Assembly (NCBI RefSeq): GCF_947500065.1
Contig: NZ_CANMQT010000001.1
Location: 372,001-436,000, forward strand
Direction: 5' to 3'
DNA: 64,000 nt
Source of the DNA: an uncultured Aquimarina sp.
GTDB taxonomy: Bacteria; Bacteroidota; Bacteroidia; Flavobacteriales; Flavobacteriaceae
The position numbers were made by a program, and so were the translations under genes. Of the stretch, positions 36,349-45,462 are shown piece after piece (position 1 is the stretch's first letter; the number at the start of each line of letters is the position of its first letter). Below the pieces are notes generated by a model. It was not told the DNA's origin and searched no databases. It saw only the letters and a list, made by a program, of their open reading frames with translations.

Positions 36349-37137
36349 ATGAACAATCAACCAATAGGTATTTTTGATTCGGGTATTGGTGGAACCTCCA
36401 TCTGGAAGGAGATCGCAATCGCATTGCCTAACGAAAACACTATATATCTAGCGGATAGTAAGTATGCTCCTTATGGCAAACGCAGTAAAGAGGAAATCAT
36501 AGCATTAAGTATTAAAAACACAAAAAAACTCTTAGAACTAAACTGTAAAATCATTGTTGTTGCCTGTAATACTGCAACTACTAACGCCATAAAAGTACTT
36601 AGAGATCAATTTGATATTCCATTTATAGGCATCGAACCGGCTATAAAACCTGCAGCTCTTAATACTAAAACTCGAAAAGTAGGCGTATTAGCTACCAAAG
36701 GTACGCTGTCTAGCGAACTCTTTGCTAAAACATCTGATCTATACGCTACCAAAATAGAAGTTATAGAAGTTATCGGTACGGGATTGGTAGAACTTATAGA
36801 AGAAGGTAAAATCCATACCTCAGAAATGTTTGCACTATTAACATCCTATGTCCAACCTCTTATAGAACAAAATATTGATTATCTGGTATTAGGTTGTAGT
36901 CATTACCCCTATTTAATTCCGATTCTTAGAAAAATGGTTCCGGATAATATTATTATAATAGACTCTGGTGAAGCTGTGGCAAGACAGACTAAAGTTATTC
37001 TTTCAGAAAAAGAAATTTTAAAACAAGATTACCAAGAAGGATCCCATATTTTCTTCACTAATGGGGAATTACAAATTTTGCGAGATATTCTTAAAAAAAG
37101 CAATATACCCACAAGTTCTGAACTGCTAGAATTCTAA
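36349..37137 (+). CDS. murI: Glutamate racemase
   Basis: 262 residues from the ATG at 36349; an in-frame TTG 24 bases earlier overlaps the promoter. MurI makes D-glutamate for peptidoglycan. Signature blocks are IGIFDSGIGGTSIW at the N-terminus, ADSKYAPYGKRS, VVACNTATTNAIK with the first catalytic Cys, and VLGCSHYPYLIP with the second. Complete. It is transcribed after the bamA-skp unit but with its own promoter. Confidence 0.96.
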   Translation: MNNQPIGIFDSGIGGTSIWKEIAIALPNENTIYLADSKYAPYGKRSKEEIIALSIKNTKKLLELNCKIIVVACNTATTNAIKVLRDQFDIPFIGIEPAIKPAALNTKTRKVGVLATKGTLSSELFAKTSDLYATKIEVIEVIGTGLVELIEEGKIHTSEMFALLTSYVQPLIEQNIDYLVLGCSHYPYLIPILRKMVPDNIIIIDSGEAVARQTKVILSEKEILKQDYQEGSHIFFTNGELQILRDILKKSNIPTSSELLEF

Positions 37138-37319
37138 CCAAAGTAAGAATTGGACTTCATTTTAACATGTGTTTTGTTAAAAATTTTACTCTTTAACGAA
37201 CTTTAACAATTCTTATCGTTTTTTGGATAATTTTTTTCCTTTATTTGATAATCTCTTGACTGTTAGTTTTTTACAGTAAAGAAGATACTAATAGACCTTT
37301 TACCCCTAATTCTGTTATT

Positions 37320-37844
37320 ATGAAGAAAAGCTTTGTAACGCTTTTTGGATTATTTTGTGTGACCTTTACTATTGCGCAAAATAATGTTAAAATCGATGGA
37401 AGATTAAAACCTCTTTTAGATAATTTTTTTGAGTATTGTAAAGAATATAATATAGAATATTACGATAAGTTATTTGAACTTAAAAACATTGATATTGTTG
37501 ACACACTCACTGTTTCCCCTGAAGTATCAACGTTAGGAATGCTTACAAGAGATAAAGACAACAAAGTAGAAAACATTGTAATTAATTGGATGGTACTACT
37601 GGATCAAGAAATATTAAAAGTAGTTGCATTTCATGAATTTGCGCACTATTTTCTAGAATATGAAAAGCATATTTGTGATGATTGCGGACAAATAATGGCT
37701 GTGGTTAATAGTAGTTATTTTGATATTGTAAAAGATTGGGACAATCAAGTGAAAAAACTATTTATGGATTCTCCAATATATAAGAAAAGAAAAACTGTTG
37801 CCTCTATAAATCAACATAGTAGACAGAATTATTTAGCTAACTAG
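37320..37844 (+). CDS. Secreted zinc-metallopeptidase-like protein
   Basis: A 174-residue protein with signal peptide MKKSFVTLFGLFCVTFTIAQ. HEFAHYFLEYE at 105-115 contains the gluzincin/metzincin motif HExxH, followed by H117 and a Cys pair (CDDC, 119-122). The third metal ligand is not obvious. The protein is shorter than secreted proteases. It is a single gene between murI and the convergent LytTR regulator. An unusual protease or a decayed one are both possible. Confidence 0.6.
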   Translation: MKKSFVTLFGLFCVTFTIAQNNVKIDGRLKPLLDNFFEYCKEYNIEYYDKLFELKNIDIVDTLTVSPEVSTLGMLTRDKDNKVENIVINWMVLLDQEILKVVAFHEFAHYFLEYEKHICDDCGQIMAVVNSSYFDIVKDWDNQVKKLFMDSPIYKKRKTVASINQHSRQNYLAN

Positions 37845-37858
37845 TTGATTCATTTTTT

Positions 37859-38593
37859 CTATTTAAAATAATCTAACAATACTCCCTTTTTTGAAGAAGA
37901 AACCATAAGTTCTTTACCAGAAGATAACTGTACGCTACCTCCTTTACCTTTTTTATACCTTACTATAGTATTTACATTAACCAAGTAGCTTTTGTGGATT
38001 CTAACAAATCCATGATCTTTCAAAGATTCTTCGAAATACTTTAAAGTTTTACTTACTAATTTTTGACCTTGATTCAGAAATATTTTCGTATAATTATCAT
38101 CCGCTTGACAATATAAAATATCAGAAATTTTCAATACTTCAAAACCATCCTGTTGCGGTATTGTAATCTTACCGTCAACAGTAGGAGATATTTTTGGTGT
38201 TAAAACTTTATCCTGTAGTTCTTTTTCTCGCTCTTTTATATGACTTACATGATCTACAGCCTTTATAAGATTATCAATTGCTATAGGCTTTAATAAATAG
38301 TATGTGGCTTGTGCATTAAGTGCATCTACAGCATAATGATCATAAGCCGTTACAAATACAGTTTCAAATGTTCTATCTGGGACTTGTTCCAACAAATCAA
38401 AAGCGTTGCCATATGGCATTTCTACATCAAGAAACAATAGATCAGGATTATTGGACTCCAGGAGTTTTAATGTTTCCTGAACACTTGCAGCTTCTCCCAA
38501 TACTTTAACAGTTGGACAATATTTATTTAGGTAATTTTTCAGGATTGCTCGGCTATTAGCCTCGTCATCTACTACTATCGCGGTTAAATTCAC
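37859..38593 (-). CDS. LytTR family response regulator
   Basis: A 244-residue cytosolic regulator. The receiver domain (1-125) starts TAIVVDDEANSRAIL and holds the phosphoacceptor D56 in LLFLDVEMPYGNAF and a conserved K (LLKPIAIDNLIKAV). A LytTR DNA-binding domain covers about 145-244, with CQADDNYTKIFLNQGQ, VRIHKSYLVNVNTIVRY and VSSSKKGVLLDYF. It lies 69 bases downstream of the matching sensor kinase on the same strand, forming a two-component system. Confidence 0.95.
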   Translation of the reverse strand: MNLTAIVVDDEANSRAILKNYLNKYCPTVKVLGEAASVQETLKLLESNNPDLLFLDVEMPYGNAFDLLEQVPDRTFETVFVTAYDHYAVDALNAQATYYLLKPIAIDNLIKAVDHVSHIKEREKELQDKVLTPKISPTVDGKITIPQQDGFEVLKISDILYCQADDNYTKIFLNQGQKLVSKTLKYFEESLKDHGFVRIHKSYLVNVNTIVRYKKGKGGSVQLSSGKELMVSSSKKGVLLDYFK

Positions 38594-38662
38594 AGTTTTC
38601 AGATTTATTAAATTATTCCTAAGTCAAGTATTTCTATTGTTTTTCAAAAACACCTCTAAGTG

Positions 38663-40909
38663 TTATTTATCTTTTTTCAGTATTAGTTTCACCTCGGTAC
38701 CACCCTCATTACTCAAATCGGTTATAAAAACATCCACTTTATCCTTATACATCTTATTAAGAATAGTAATCCTCTTTTTGATATTACTCATTCCTTGAGA
38801 TTTTTGTTTCTTTTGGTTTAATGTTTTTAATGCTATTGATTTTTCTCTCCCGATTCCATTATCAGAAATTACAATTTCAATGGTGTCATCTATAGTTTTA
38901 GCAAAGTTTATTGACAATAGTCCTTTCTCCTCCTTGTATCTCAACCCGTGCCAAACCGCATTCTCAACATAAGGCTGTAGTAACATTGGCGGAATCATAT
39001 ATTGTTTAACATCAATTTTCGGATCTACTTCTATAGCATATTCGAATTTATCCTGAAATCTAAAATGCTCTAACTGCACATACAATGCTAACAATTCTAT
39101 TTCTTTTTCTAATGGAATAAAATCTTCTTCACTATTTTCTAAAACTGCTCTCATCAGCAAAGAAAAATCCGTTAAATATTTGTTAGCAGCTCTCTCATCA
39201 CTCGTAGCTATAAAAGTATTTACAGAATTTAATGCATTAAAAATAAAATGAGGATTCATCTGAGAGCGCAATGACTTCAATGCTAATAAATTATTAGCAT
39301 ATTGCTGCTGCTTAATATTACGATACATTAAATATGCCGCCAAAAACAATAATACAGACAACCCAATTAAGGAATATATAATTACTTTTTGCTGACCTGC
39401 TAACTCCTGCGATGCAAAAGCTAGTTTATATTTACTTTCATTAAGTTCTCTATCTTTCTCTAATGTAGCAATACGATTTGCTTTTTGTACCAGTTCTCTA
39501 TTAAATCTGTTAGCTTGTGATATTTCTTGTTCTTTCTGAATATATAGTTTATCGATAATTGCCTCATACTCCTCAAAAGTTTCAGAAGCTTTTTTGATCT
39601 CGCCTTTTTCACGATATACCTCTCCCAATTTACGCGTAGCGTCCTTCTGTACAACCAAATCGTTTTCTGAAGTCGCTTTTTTAATACTTTCTTTTAAATA
39701 TGGGATAGCTTCATCATATTCCTCCTGCGCAGCAAAAGCATTGGCTATTTTGTAATTCTGCACCTGCGAAGTAATAGCACGATCGTCAACATTAAGGGGT
39801 TCTGATGCAATTGTATCTCTTTCAACAGTATTAAAACTTTCTTTTTTTTCGATATCCTGAATATCCTCAAGTGCTTCTTTTCTTAATTCTATCTCTTTAT
39901 CATAACTGTTGCTCTTATTATAAAAATCTGCTGCCTTTGCTCTTTGTCGAGCAGATGACTTTTTACTTCTTTGACTAGCTAACTGGACTGAATTACCTAA
40001 ATATTTTTCCGCACCATCAAGATTACCTTGCAATTGAAGCATTTCTGCTAATTTCGAGTTTAATTCAATAATGATATCCTCATACTTTTTCTTTTGTGCT
40101 AATGACAATGCCTTATTATAATTACTTATTGCATTTGTATTATCATTCCGCCCTTTATAACTATCTCCTAACCCCTGATAAACCTTTACTTTTTGTAAAG
40201 AGCTAAGCCTTGATTTCTCTAATTCCTTAAAAGTTAACAATGAAGCCTCATAATTTTTACTTAGCAATTGAGAATTCCCAAGTTTAATCTTTACATCTTT
40301 ACTAAACTTATTACTAAGACTGGTTACATAATTACTTTCTGCTAAATCCGGTTGTTTCCAATAGTCATAAATATCTCCTAAAGTTTCAAAAAGCTCGGCT
40401 TTCTTTTCATCTCCAAAAGTATCATCCTCTTCTATAGTTTCAAGAGCTTTAGTGACATAATCAATACTGGTCGCAGCATCTTTTTTCAAAGAGCTTCTAG
40501 CAGCGGTAAGATTAGCTCCATATACAGCGGATGATCTTTTCTGCTTTTCTACTTTTTTTTCATTTGACGCAGAAGGATCTTCCTGAACCTTAACATCTAT
40601 CCTTTCATCACTATTAATCTTATGATAGATCGTATTAAAGCTATCATGACGTATGATAATCTCATCACCTACTCTAGCCTGTATTTTAAAATCCCCCAAA
40701 TTATCAGTCCGATATAAGCTACCACCAACCACCTGAATTTCTACATTCTTTATTGGTTTAAGCGTTTTGTCTTCCTTTACAGTACCTCTTATTGTCGTCC
40801 TAGTTATTGTTCCCCTAGGTTTCTCTAATGTTCTCGCATTATCTTGAGCAACAAAAGAACTTGGCAATAGCCACAAAATCAACAAAATAAAATAAAACTT
40901 ATTCATCAT
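38663..40909 (-). CDS. LytS-type histidine kinase with N-terminal carboxypeptidase-like and TPR domains
   Basis: A 748-residue sensor. A signal peptide (to about 22, FVAQ) is followed by a carboxypeptidase regulatory-like domain (near 36-105; GTVKEDKTLKPIKNVEIQV) and several TPR repeats (about 150-440; LGDSYKGRNDNTNAISNYNKALSLAQ). One membrane helix lies near 505-525 (VIIYSLIGLSVLLFLAAYLMY). The His-kinase domain (about 545-620) holds the phosphoacceptor His in RSQMNPHFIFNALNS near 554. A HATPase domain follows with ISDNGIGREKS. The TPR region is periplasmic if the signal peptide is cleaved. The ligand is unknown; it pairs with the LytTR regulator. Confidence 0.92.
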   Translation of the reverse strand: MMNKFYFILLILWLLPSSFVAQDNARTLEKPRGTITRTTIRGTVKEDKTLKPIKNVEIQVVGGSLYRTDNLGDFKIQARVGDEIIIRHDSFNTIYHKINSDERIDVKVQEDPSASNEKKVEKQKRSSAVYGANLTAARSSLKKDAATSIDYVTKALETIEEDDTFGDEKKAELFETLGDIYDYWKQPDLAESNYVTSLSNKFSKDVKIKLGNSQLLSKNYEASLLTFKELEKSRLSSLQKVKVYQGLGDSYKGRNDNTNAISNYNKALSLAQKKKYEDIIIELNSKLAEMLQLQGNLDGAEKYLGNSVQLASQRSKKSSARQRAKAADFYNKSNSYDKEIELRKEALEDIQDIEKKESFNTVERDTIASEPLNVDDRAITSQVQNYKIANAFAAQEEYDEAIPYLKESIKKATSENDLVVQKDATRKLGEVYREKGEIKKASETFEEYEAIIDKLYIQKEQEISQANRFNRELVQKANRIATLEKDRELNESKYKLAFASQELAGQQKVIIYSLIGLSVLLFLAAYLMYRNIKQQQYANNLLALKSLRSQMNPHFIFNALNSVNTFIATSDERAANKYLTDFSLLMRAVLENSEEDFIPLEKEIELLALYVQLEHFRFQDKFEYAIEVDPKIDVKQYMIPPMLLQPYVENAVWHGLRYKEEKGLLSINFAKTIDDTIEIVISDNGIGREKSIALKTLNQKKQKSQGMSNIKKRITILNKMYKDKVDVFITDLSNEGGTEVKLILKKDK

Positions 40910-41126
40910 ATACTATCTAAGCGAGGTAAACTTAATCCATTTATGTGGGATATTAAAATCAGTATTTACAGATATTGTGGTTTTATATAAGTTTTCATAT
41001 TATAAAAGAACCTTTCCCTAACTGATACGTCTTTTTCACTCATTCACAACATAGCTTTCCTCATTAATGGTTTTTATCCAAAAAAGTTACTATTAGTTTT
41101 AGCCAAAATATAAAAGAGCAACAATT

Positions 41127-42302
41127 ATGAAGACAATATGTATATGGAGTTTATTATGTTTACTAATAATTCCTGTTTCCTGTAATGCAAAAAATAATAG
41201 AAATTCGGAATTAGCATTTCAATCTAAGAATTCAAATCAGATATACACATCCAAAACCGATCCTGATACCAAAAACATACAGGTAGCATTATTGCTGGAT
41301 ACCAGTAATAGTATGGACGGATTAATTGATCAAGCAAAAGCTCAGTTATGGGAAATCGTAAATGAATTGTCCTATGCAAAATGCGGGCATTACAAAATTA
41401 AACTACAGATAGCCTTATATGAATATGGCAATGATCGTTTACCATCAAAGGAAGGCTATATAAGGCAAGTACTACCTTTTTCTGACGATCTAGATGAAAT
41501 ATCGAAAGAACTTTTCGCATTAACTACTAATGGAGGAAATGAGTATTGTGGTAAAGTAATCAATACCTCAATAAATCAATTAGATTGGAAAAAAAACAAT
41601 GATCACCTTAAACTAATCTTTATAGCTGGGAACGAACCTTTTACACAAGGGCCCGTAAACTATAAAGATGCAGCTACTGATGCTAAGGAAAAAGACATTA
41701 CCATCAATACTATATTTTGCGGTAACTACAAACAAGGTATTGGAACCAATTGGAAAGATGGTGCTGATTTAACTAATGGAGAGTATAGTGCGATTGATCA
41801 TAATAGAGAGACTATACATATAGCAACACCTTACGATGATATTATTTTGCAACTAAATCGTAAACTAAACAACACCTATATCTACTATGGCAATGAAGGT
41901 TCTAAAAAAATAAGCCTACAAGCAGAGCAGGATAATAATGCTAGGTCATATAGTCAAGCAAACGCAGTTAGCAGAACAGTTAGTAAAAGTTCTGGGTTTT
42001 ATAAAAATAAAAGCTGGGACCTAGTAGATGCCGCAGAAGATAAAGATTTCGAACTAGAGGAAGTTGCTAAAGAAGAACTGCCGCAAGAATTAAAGAATAA
42101 GTCTAAAACTGAACTAAAACAATACATTACTCAAAAGAGCAATGAACGAAAAGAGGTTCAGAAAAAGATACAAGAATTGAACAAGAAACGTTTAGCGCAT
42201 ATTAAAAATAATAGTAAAAAGGATGAATCAAACCTAGAAGCTGCTCTTATAAAAGCAATAAAAACTCAAGGAAGAAAAAAATCTTTTAGCTGGGAAGAAT
42301 AA
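41127..42302 (+). CDS. VWA domain protein
   Basis: A 391-residue secreted or membrane-tethered protein. The N-terminal hydrophobic segment (SLLCLLIIPVSCNAK) resembles a lipoprotein signal with Cys19. The von Willebrand A domain (about 50-235) has the MIDAS motif DTSNSMDGLI near 58-67 (DxSxS) and a Cys near residue 83 (YAKCGHYKIK). The C-terminal part is highly charged and helical (ELKQYITQKSNERKEVQKKIQELNKKR). It lies 12 bases before the rhodanese gene, so both are probably in one transcript. Substrate or partner is unknown. Confidence 0.85.
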   Translation: MKTICIWSLLCLLIIPVSCNAKNNRNSELAFQSKNSNQIYTSKTDPDTKNIQVALLLDTSNSMDGLIDQAKAQLWEIVNELSYAKCGHYKIKLQIALYEYGNDRLPSKEGYIRQVLPFSDDLDEISKELFALTTNGGNEYCGKVINTSINQLDWKKNNDHLKLIFIAGNEPFTQGPVNYKDAATDAKEKDITINTIFCGNYKQGIGTNWKDGADLTNGEYSAIDHNRETIHIATPYDDIILQLNRKLNNTYIYYGNEGSKKISLQAEQDNNARSYSQANAVSRTVSKSSGFYKNKSWDLVDAAEDKDFELEEVAKEELPQELKNKSKTELKQYITQKSNERKEVQKKIQELNKKRLAHIKNNSKKDESNLEAALIKAIKTQGRKKSFSWEE

Positions 42303-42314
42303 AAAAACACAACA

Positions 42315-42827
42315 ATGAAAACAACACTAATTATTATTTTAATAGTATCCACATCCATGTCAGTAATCTCACAAGAAAACAAAAAATTACAAGACTCTAA
42401 AGTTGACTATAATTCTTTTTTAGAAATATCAGAGGAAGTTCTGGAATATAGACAAGCAAGATTAGTACCTCTAGATCAATTCCTTGATTTCGCAAAAGAT
42501 ACCGGCACTATTCTTCTGGATACAAGATCTGAATCTGCTTATAACAAGAAACATCTTAAAGGTGCTATTCATTTAAATTTTTCCGACTTCACGGAAAAGA
42601 AATTAGCTAAATTAATTCCTGATAAAACAACTCGAATATTAATTTACTGCAACAATAACATCGATGGTGATACTCTAAATTTCCCAACTAAGAAGTTACC
42701 GTTGGCACTAAACATCCCAACGTTCATAAATTTATATGGATATGGTTATAAATATATATATGAATTATCTTCACTAGTTCCTATACGGGATAAACGGCTG
42801 AAATTTATCGGCTCTGAAGTGGAATAA
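42315..42827 (+). CDS. Secreted rhodanese-domain protein
   Basis: A 170-residue protein with signal peptide (to about 20, SVISQ). The rhodanese domain covers about 50-165. ILLDTRSESAYNKKHLKGAIHLNFSDF (66-92) is the Cdc25-like fold, and the predicted active-site Cys is C112 in IYCNNNIDGD. The loop after this Cys is longer than usual, so activity is uncertain. It follows the VWA gene with a 12-base gap; a shared function is inferred only from position. A perfect terminator hairpin follows its stop. Confidence 0.82.
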   Translation: MKTTLIIILIVSTSMSVISQENKKLQDSKVDYNSFLEISEEVLEYRQARLVPLDQFLDFAKDTGTILLDTRSESAYNKKHLKGAIHLNFSDFTEKKLAKLIPDKTTRILIYCNNNIDGDTLNFPTKKLPLALNIPTFINLYGYGYKYIYELSSLVPIRDKRLKFIGSEVE

Positions 42828-42866
42828 ACAAATAAAGGCAAGCTTAAAAAGCTTGCCTTTATTTGT
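42828..42866. terminator. Bidirectional terminator
   Basis: 18-base perfect arms (42828-42845 and 42849-42866, core AAAGGCAAGCTT/AAGCTTGCCTTT) with a 3-base loop. It serves both the rhodanese gene and the convergent PorP/SprF gene. Confidence 0.88.
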
Positions 42867-42890
42867 AATCTTTAAACTATACTGTTTGAA

Positions 42891-43928
42891 TTAATTATTT
42901 ACAGCAGGACAATGACAGTTCCAACGTTCTTTACGCTTTCCGAAATCATATCCAAGTGTTAACTGATGGAAACCTCCATTACTAAGGACTACTGAGTTAG
43001 ACTGATAACTATACGTATATCCAACCATCCATTTTTTATAATTTATACCTATAAGCGGTGTAATATATTGTAATTTTTGGCTTTCGATTTCGATACCTGT
43101 TTGAGAAAACTCGGCTCCATCAAAACTTCTTCTATAAGATACTCCTCCCCATAAAGTGGCTAGTTCGCCAAATCTTCTATATACTTTCACATTTGCATCA
43201 ATAGTACTTTCTTTAGTCTGATCAGTAGCCTGATATAGAATCGATGGTTCTAAACTCCAAGGACCATTTCCTAACCCAAATACATACCCAACAGAGAAAA
43301 TATATCTTCGTTGGTTATTAGAATCTCTTAAAGTAGCACCAATATCCGTATTATCAAATAAATCTCTAGCAGTAGGCAGTAAATTTTTTACTGTAAAATG
43401 CGTATACCAATTCAGATAATGATATGACATCCCAACGTCAACATTAAAATATGCGTCTTTTTGCACATTCCCTCTTAACACAGGATCAGGATCTGCAGGA
43501 TCATCAAGACCTCTTTCGTCCACATTAGACTGAATAAACCCTCCACTCATACCAAAAGATAACATATTAAGATCGGTACGATCACGAGAGAATAATAAAT
43601 GATATGCAAAAGTTACAAATACACCAGTCTGAGAAAAACGTCCGTTTTCATCTCGGTACACAATACCTCCTAAGCCTACTTTGTCACCTGTTCTAAAATT
43701 AATATTTGCAGATTGTGTGCTCGGAGCATTATCAACATCAAACCATTGTTTCCTCGCAGTAAGCCTAATTTTATTAGCATTAGAGGCTCCTGCCATAGAT
43801 GGATGAACTAAATATAAGTTATCAGAAAGATAATCTGTATAAACGGGGATTCCTTCCTGAGAAAAAATAAATTGTGAGGTCAGTATAGCAAACAACAAAT
43901 AGTATTTCTTCAAATTCATTAGAGGCAT
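42891..43928 (-). CDS. PorP/SprF family outer-membrane protein
   Basis: A 345-residue predicted beta-barrel. The signal peptide runs to about residue 23 (FIFSQ); an internal ATG at 43919 is an alternative start. Mature start IPVYTDYLSDNLYLVHPSMAGASNANKIRLTARKQW matches the family motif YxxNPAxAG-type segment followed by RxQW. The C-terminus is HQLTLGYDFGKRKERWNCHCPAVNN. In Bacteroidetes, PorP/SprF proteins are linked to type IX secretion and to attachment of large adhesins such as SprB. No T9SS adhesin gene is adjacent here. Confidence 0.85.
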   Translation of the reverse strand: MPLMNLKKYYLLFAILTSQFIFSQEGIPVYTDYLSDNLYLVHPSMAGASNANKIRLTARKQWFDVDNAPSTQSANINFRTGDKVGLGGIVYRDENGRFSQTGVFVTFAYHLLFSRDRTDLNMLSFGMSGGFIQSNVDERGLDDPADPDPVLRGNVQKDAYFNVDVGMSYHYLNWYTHFTVKNLLPTARDLFDNTDIGATLRDSNNQRRYIFSVGYVFGLGNGPWSLEPSILYQATDQTKESTIDANVKVYRRFGELATLWGGVSYRRSFDGAEFSQTGIEIESQKLQYITPLIGINYKKWMVGYTYSYQSNSVVLSNGGFHQLTLGYDFGKRKERWNCHCPAVNN

Positions 43929-44140
43929 TATGTTAAATAAAGGAAAAACTAGGTTAATTATTTCAATATAAACTGTTTAATTCCGCTTATATTGTGGGGC
44001 TTTAATATTTATTTTCCCAATCAAAATATTATTTCTTGCCGGCTTCAAATATATAAATTTTTACCAGAACATATCTTTTTACCCCAGTATTAAAACATTC
44101 TTAATGCCACAAACCCTACTATTATGGAGTTACTTTTTAG

Positions 44141-44148
44141 TAAATTTG
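44141..44148 (+). promoter_or_regulatory. -7 box of nfu-type gene
   Basis: TAAATTTG (44141-44148), followed by GCC, matches TAnnTTTG and lies 14 bases before the ATG at 44163. An ATG at 44124 lies upstream of it and would be on a different transcript. No clear TTG -33 box is seen. Confidence 0.5.
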
Positions 44149-44162
44149 CCAAAAATATGATT

Positions 44163-45068
44163 ATGGAAAAGAATTTTGAAATAAAAATAGAGCCTACTTC
44201 TAATGCTAGTATTATAAAGTTTGAAGCTAATTATTTTTTGACCGAGCACACAAGCTATGAATTTGAAAATATAGATCACGCTAAAAATTCACCTCTGGCT
44301 CAACAGTTATTTTATCTACCTTTTGTAAAAAGAGTATTTATTGCGCAAAACTTTGTTGCTATCGACAAGTTTGATATTGTAGAATGGGCTGATGTACAGG
44401 ATGAAATTGCAGAACAAATAAAAGAATATTTGAATAGCGGGCAGCCTATCGTCAATGAAACCGCATCTGATAAAAAAGTACCTATCACCATATACGCAGA
44501 AAGTACGCCTAATCCTGCGGTACTTAAATTTGTTGCTAATAAAAAATTAGTTACTAGTATACATGAGTTTAAAAGTATAGATGATACTAAGGAAGCACCT
44601 CTTGCAGAAAAACTGTTTCATTTCCCTTTTGTAAAAGAGGTATTTATTGATGAAAATTATATCTCTATTAATAAGTATGACATGGCGGACTGGAATGATA
44701 TCACCATTGAGATAAGAGAATTCTTGCGTGAATATCTAGAGCAAGGCAAAGAAGTCTTATCCGAAAATGCTACAGTTTCAAAAAGCCAGACTGAGAAAAA
44801 AGCAGATGCAGAGTTCGAAAAACTAGATGATACTTCTAAGGATATCATAAATATTATTGAAGAATACATCAAGCCAGCTGTAGCTAGCGATGGAGGAAAT
44901 ATCATGTTTGACTCTTATGATCCAGAAAGCAAAGGAGTGAAAGTAATTTTACAAGGTGCCTGTAGCGGATGCCCTTCTTCTACTTTTACACTAAAAAATG
45001 GTATAGAAAACATGTTAAAAGAGATGCTGAAAGACAAAGTAGCCTTTGTAGAAGCTATAAATGGGTAG
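44163..45068 (+). CDS. Nfu-type iron-sulfur scaffold protein with doubled N-terminal domain
   Basis: 301 residues from the ATG at 44163; ATGs at 44124 and 44157 are possible but the promoter box favours 44157 or 44163. Two tandem Nfu N-terminal domains are seen: one with EPTSNASIIKFEANYFL, the other with AESTPNPAVLKFVANKKL, both ending with a FVKxVFIxxNxxxxxKxD-type strand. The C-terminal NifU domain (about 225-301) has CSGCPSS, the [Fe-S] site with two Cys. Nfu proteins deliver clusters to apoproteins such as respiratory or aconitase-like enzymes. The duplication of the N-domain is less common than a single copy. Confidence 0.9.
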   Translation: MEKNFEIKIEPTSNASIIKFEANYFLTEHTSYEFENIDHAKNSPLAQQLFYLPFVKRVFIAQNFVAIDKFDIVEWADVQDEIAEQIKEYLNSGQPIVNETASDKKVPITIYAESTPNPAVLKFVANKKLVTSIHEFKSIDDTKEAPLAEKLFHFPFVKEVFIDENYISINKYDMADWNDITIEIREFLREYLEQGKEVLSENATVSKSQTEKKADAEFEKLDDTSKDIINIIEEYIKPAVASDGGNIMFDSYDPESKGVKVILQGACSGCPSSTFTLKNGIENMLKEMLKDKVAFVEAING

Positions 45069-45196
45069 TTCATCGAATTATCTTTCATCATATCGAAAAA
45101 TCCGTATAAATAATAGCCGTTATTATTTAATAAAAACCAAAGTATCTCGTATATTTAGAGAACCTTTTATAAAATATTAACCAAAAAATTATCAAT

Positions 45197-45397
45197 ATGG
45201 CAATTGTCAAAGTAATAGAAGTAATAGCAACCTCAGAAAAAGGTTGGGAAGATGCAGCTAGAAATGGAGTAAAAGAAGCTGGTAAAACAGTTAAAAACAT
45301 CAAATCTGCATGGGTTTCTGACCAAAAAATGATTATTAAGAATAATGAAATTGCAGAATACAGAGTCATTCTTAAAATATCTTTTGAGATAGGTTAA
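45197..45397 (+). CDS. Dodecin (flavin-binding)
   Basis: A 66-residue protein matching dodecin: MAIVKVIEVIATSEKGWEDAARNGVKEAGKTVKNIKSAWV then a beta strand with MIIKNNEIAEYRVILKISFEI. The conserved Trp in KSAWV sits at the flavin-stacking site. Dodecins form 12-mers that store FMN or riboflavin. Its length is within the family range. A terminator follows at 45417. Confidence 0.95.
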   Translation: MAIVKVIEVIATSEKGWEDAARNGVKEAGKTVKNIKSAWVSDQKMIIKNNEIAEYRVILKISFEIG

Positions 45398-45416
45398 CAA
45401 TTTATTTTTTATCTAT

Positions 45417-45449
45417 AAAAAGCATCTCAATAGTATTGAGATGCTTTTT
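45417..45449 (+). terminator. Terminator after dodecin gene
   Basis: AAAAAGCATCTCAAT and ATTGAGATGCTTTTT form a perfect 15-base stem with a 3-base loop and a T tail. Confidence 0.88.
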
Positions 45450-45462
45450 ATATTTTTAGACT

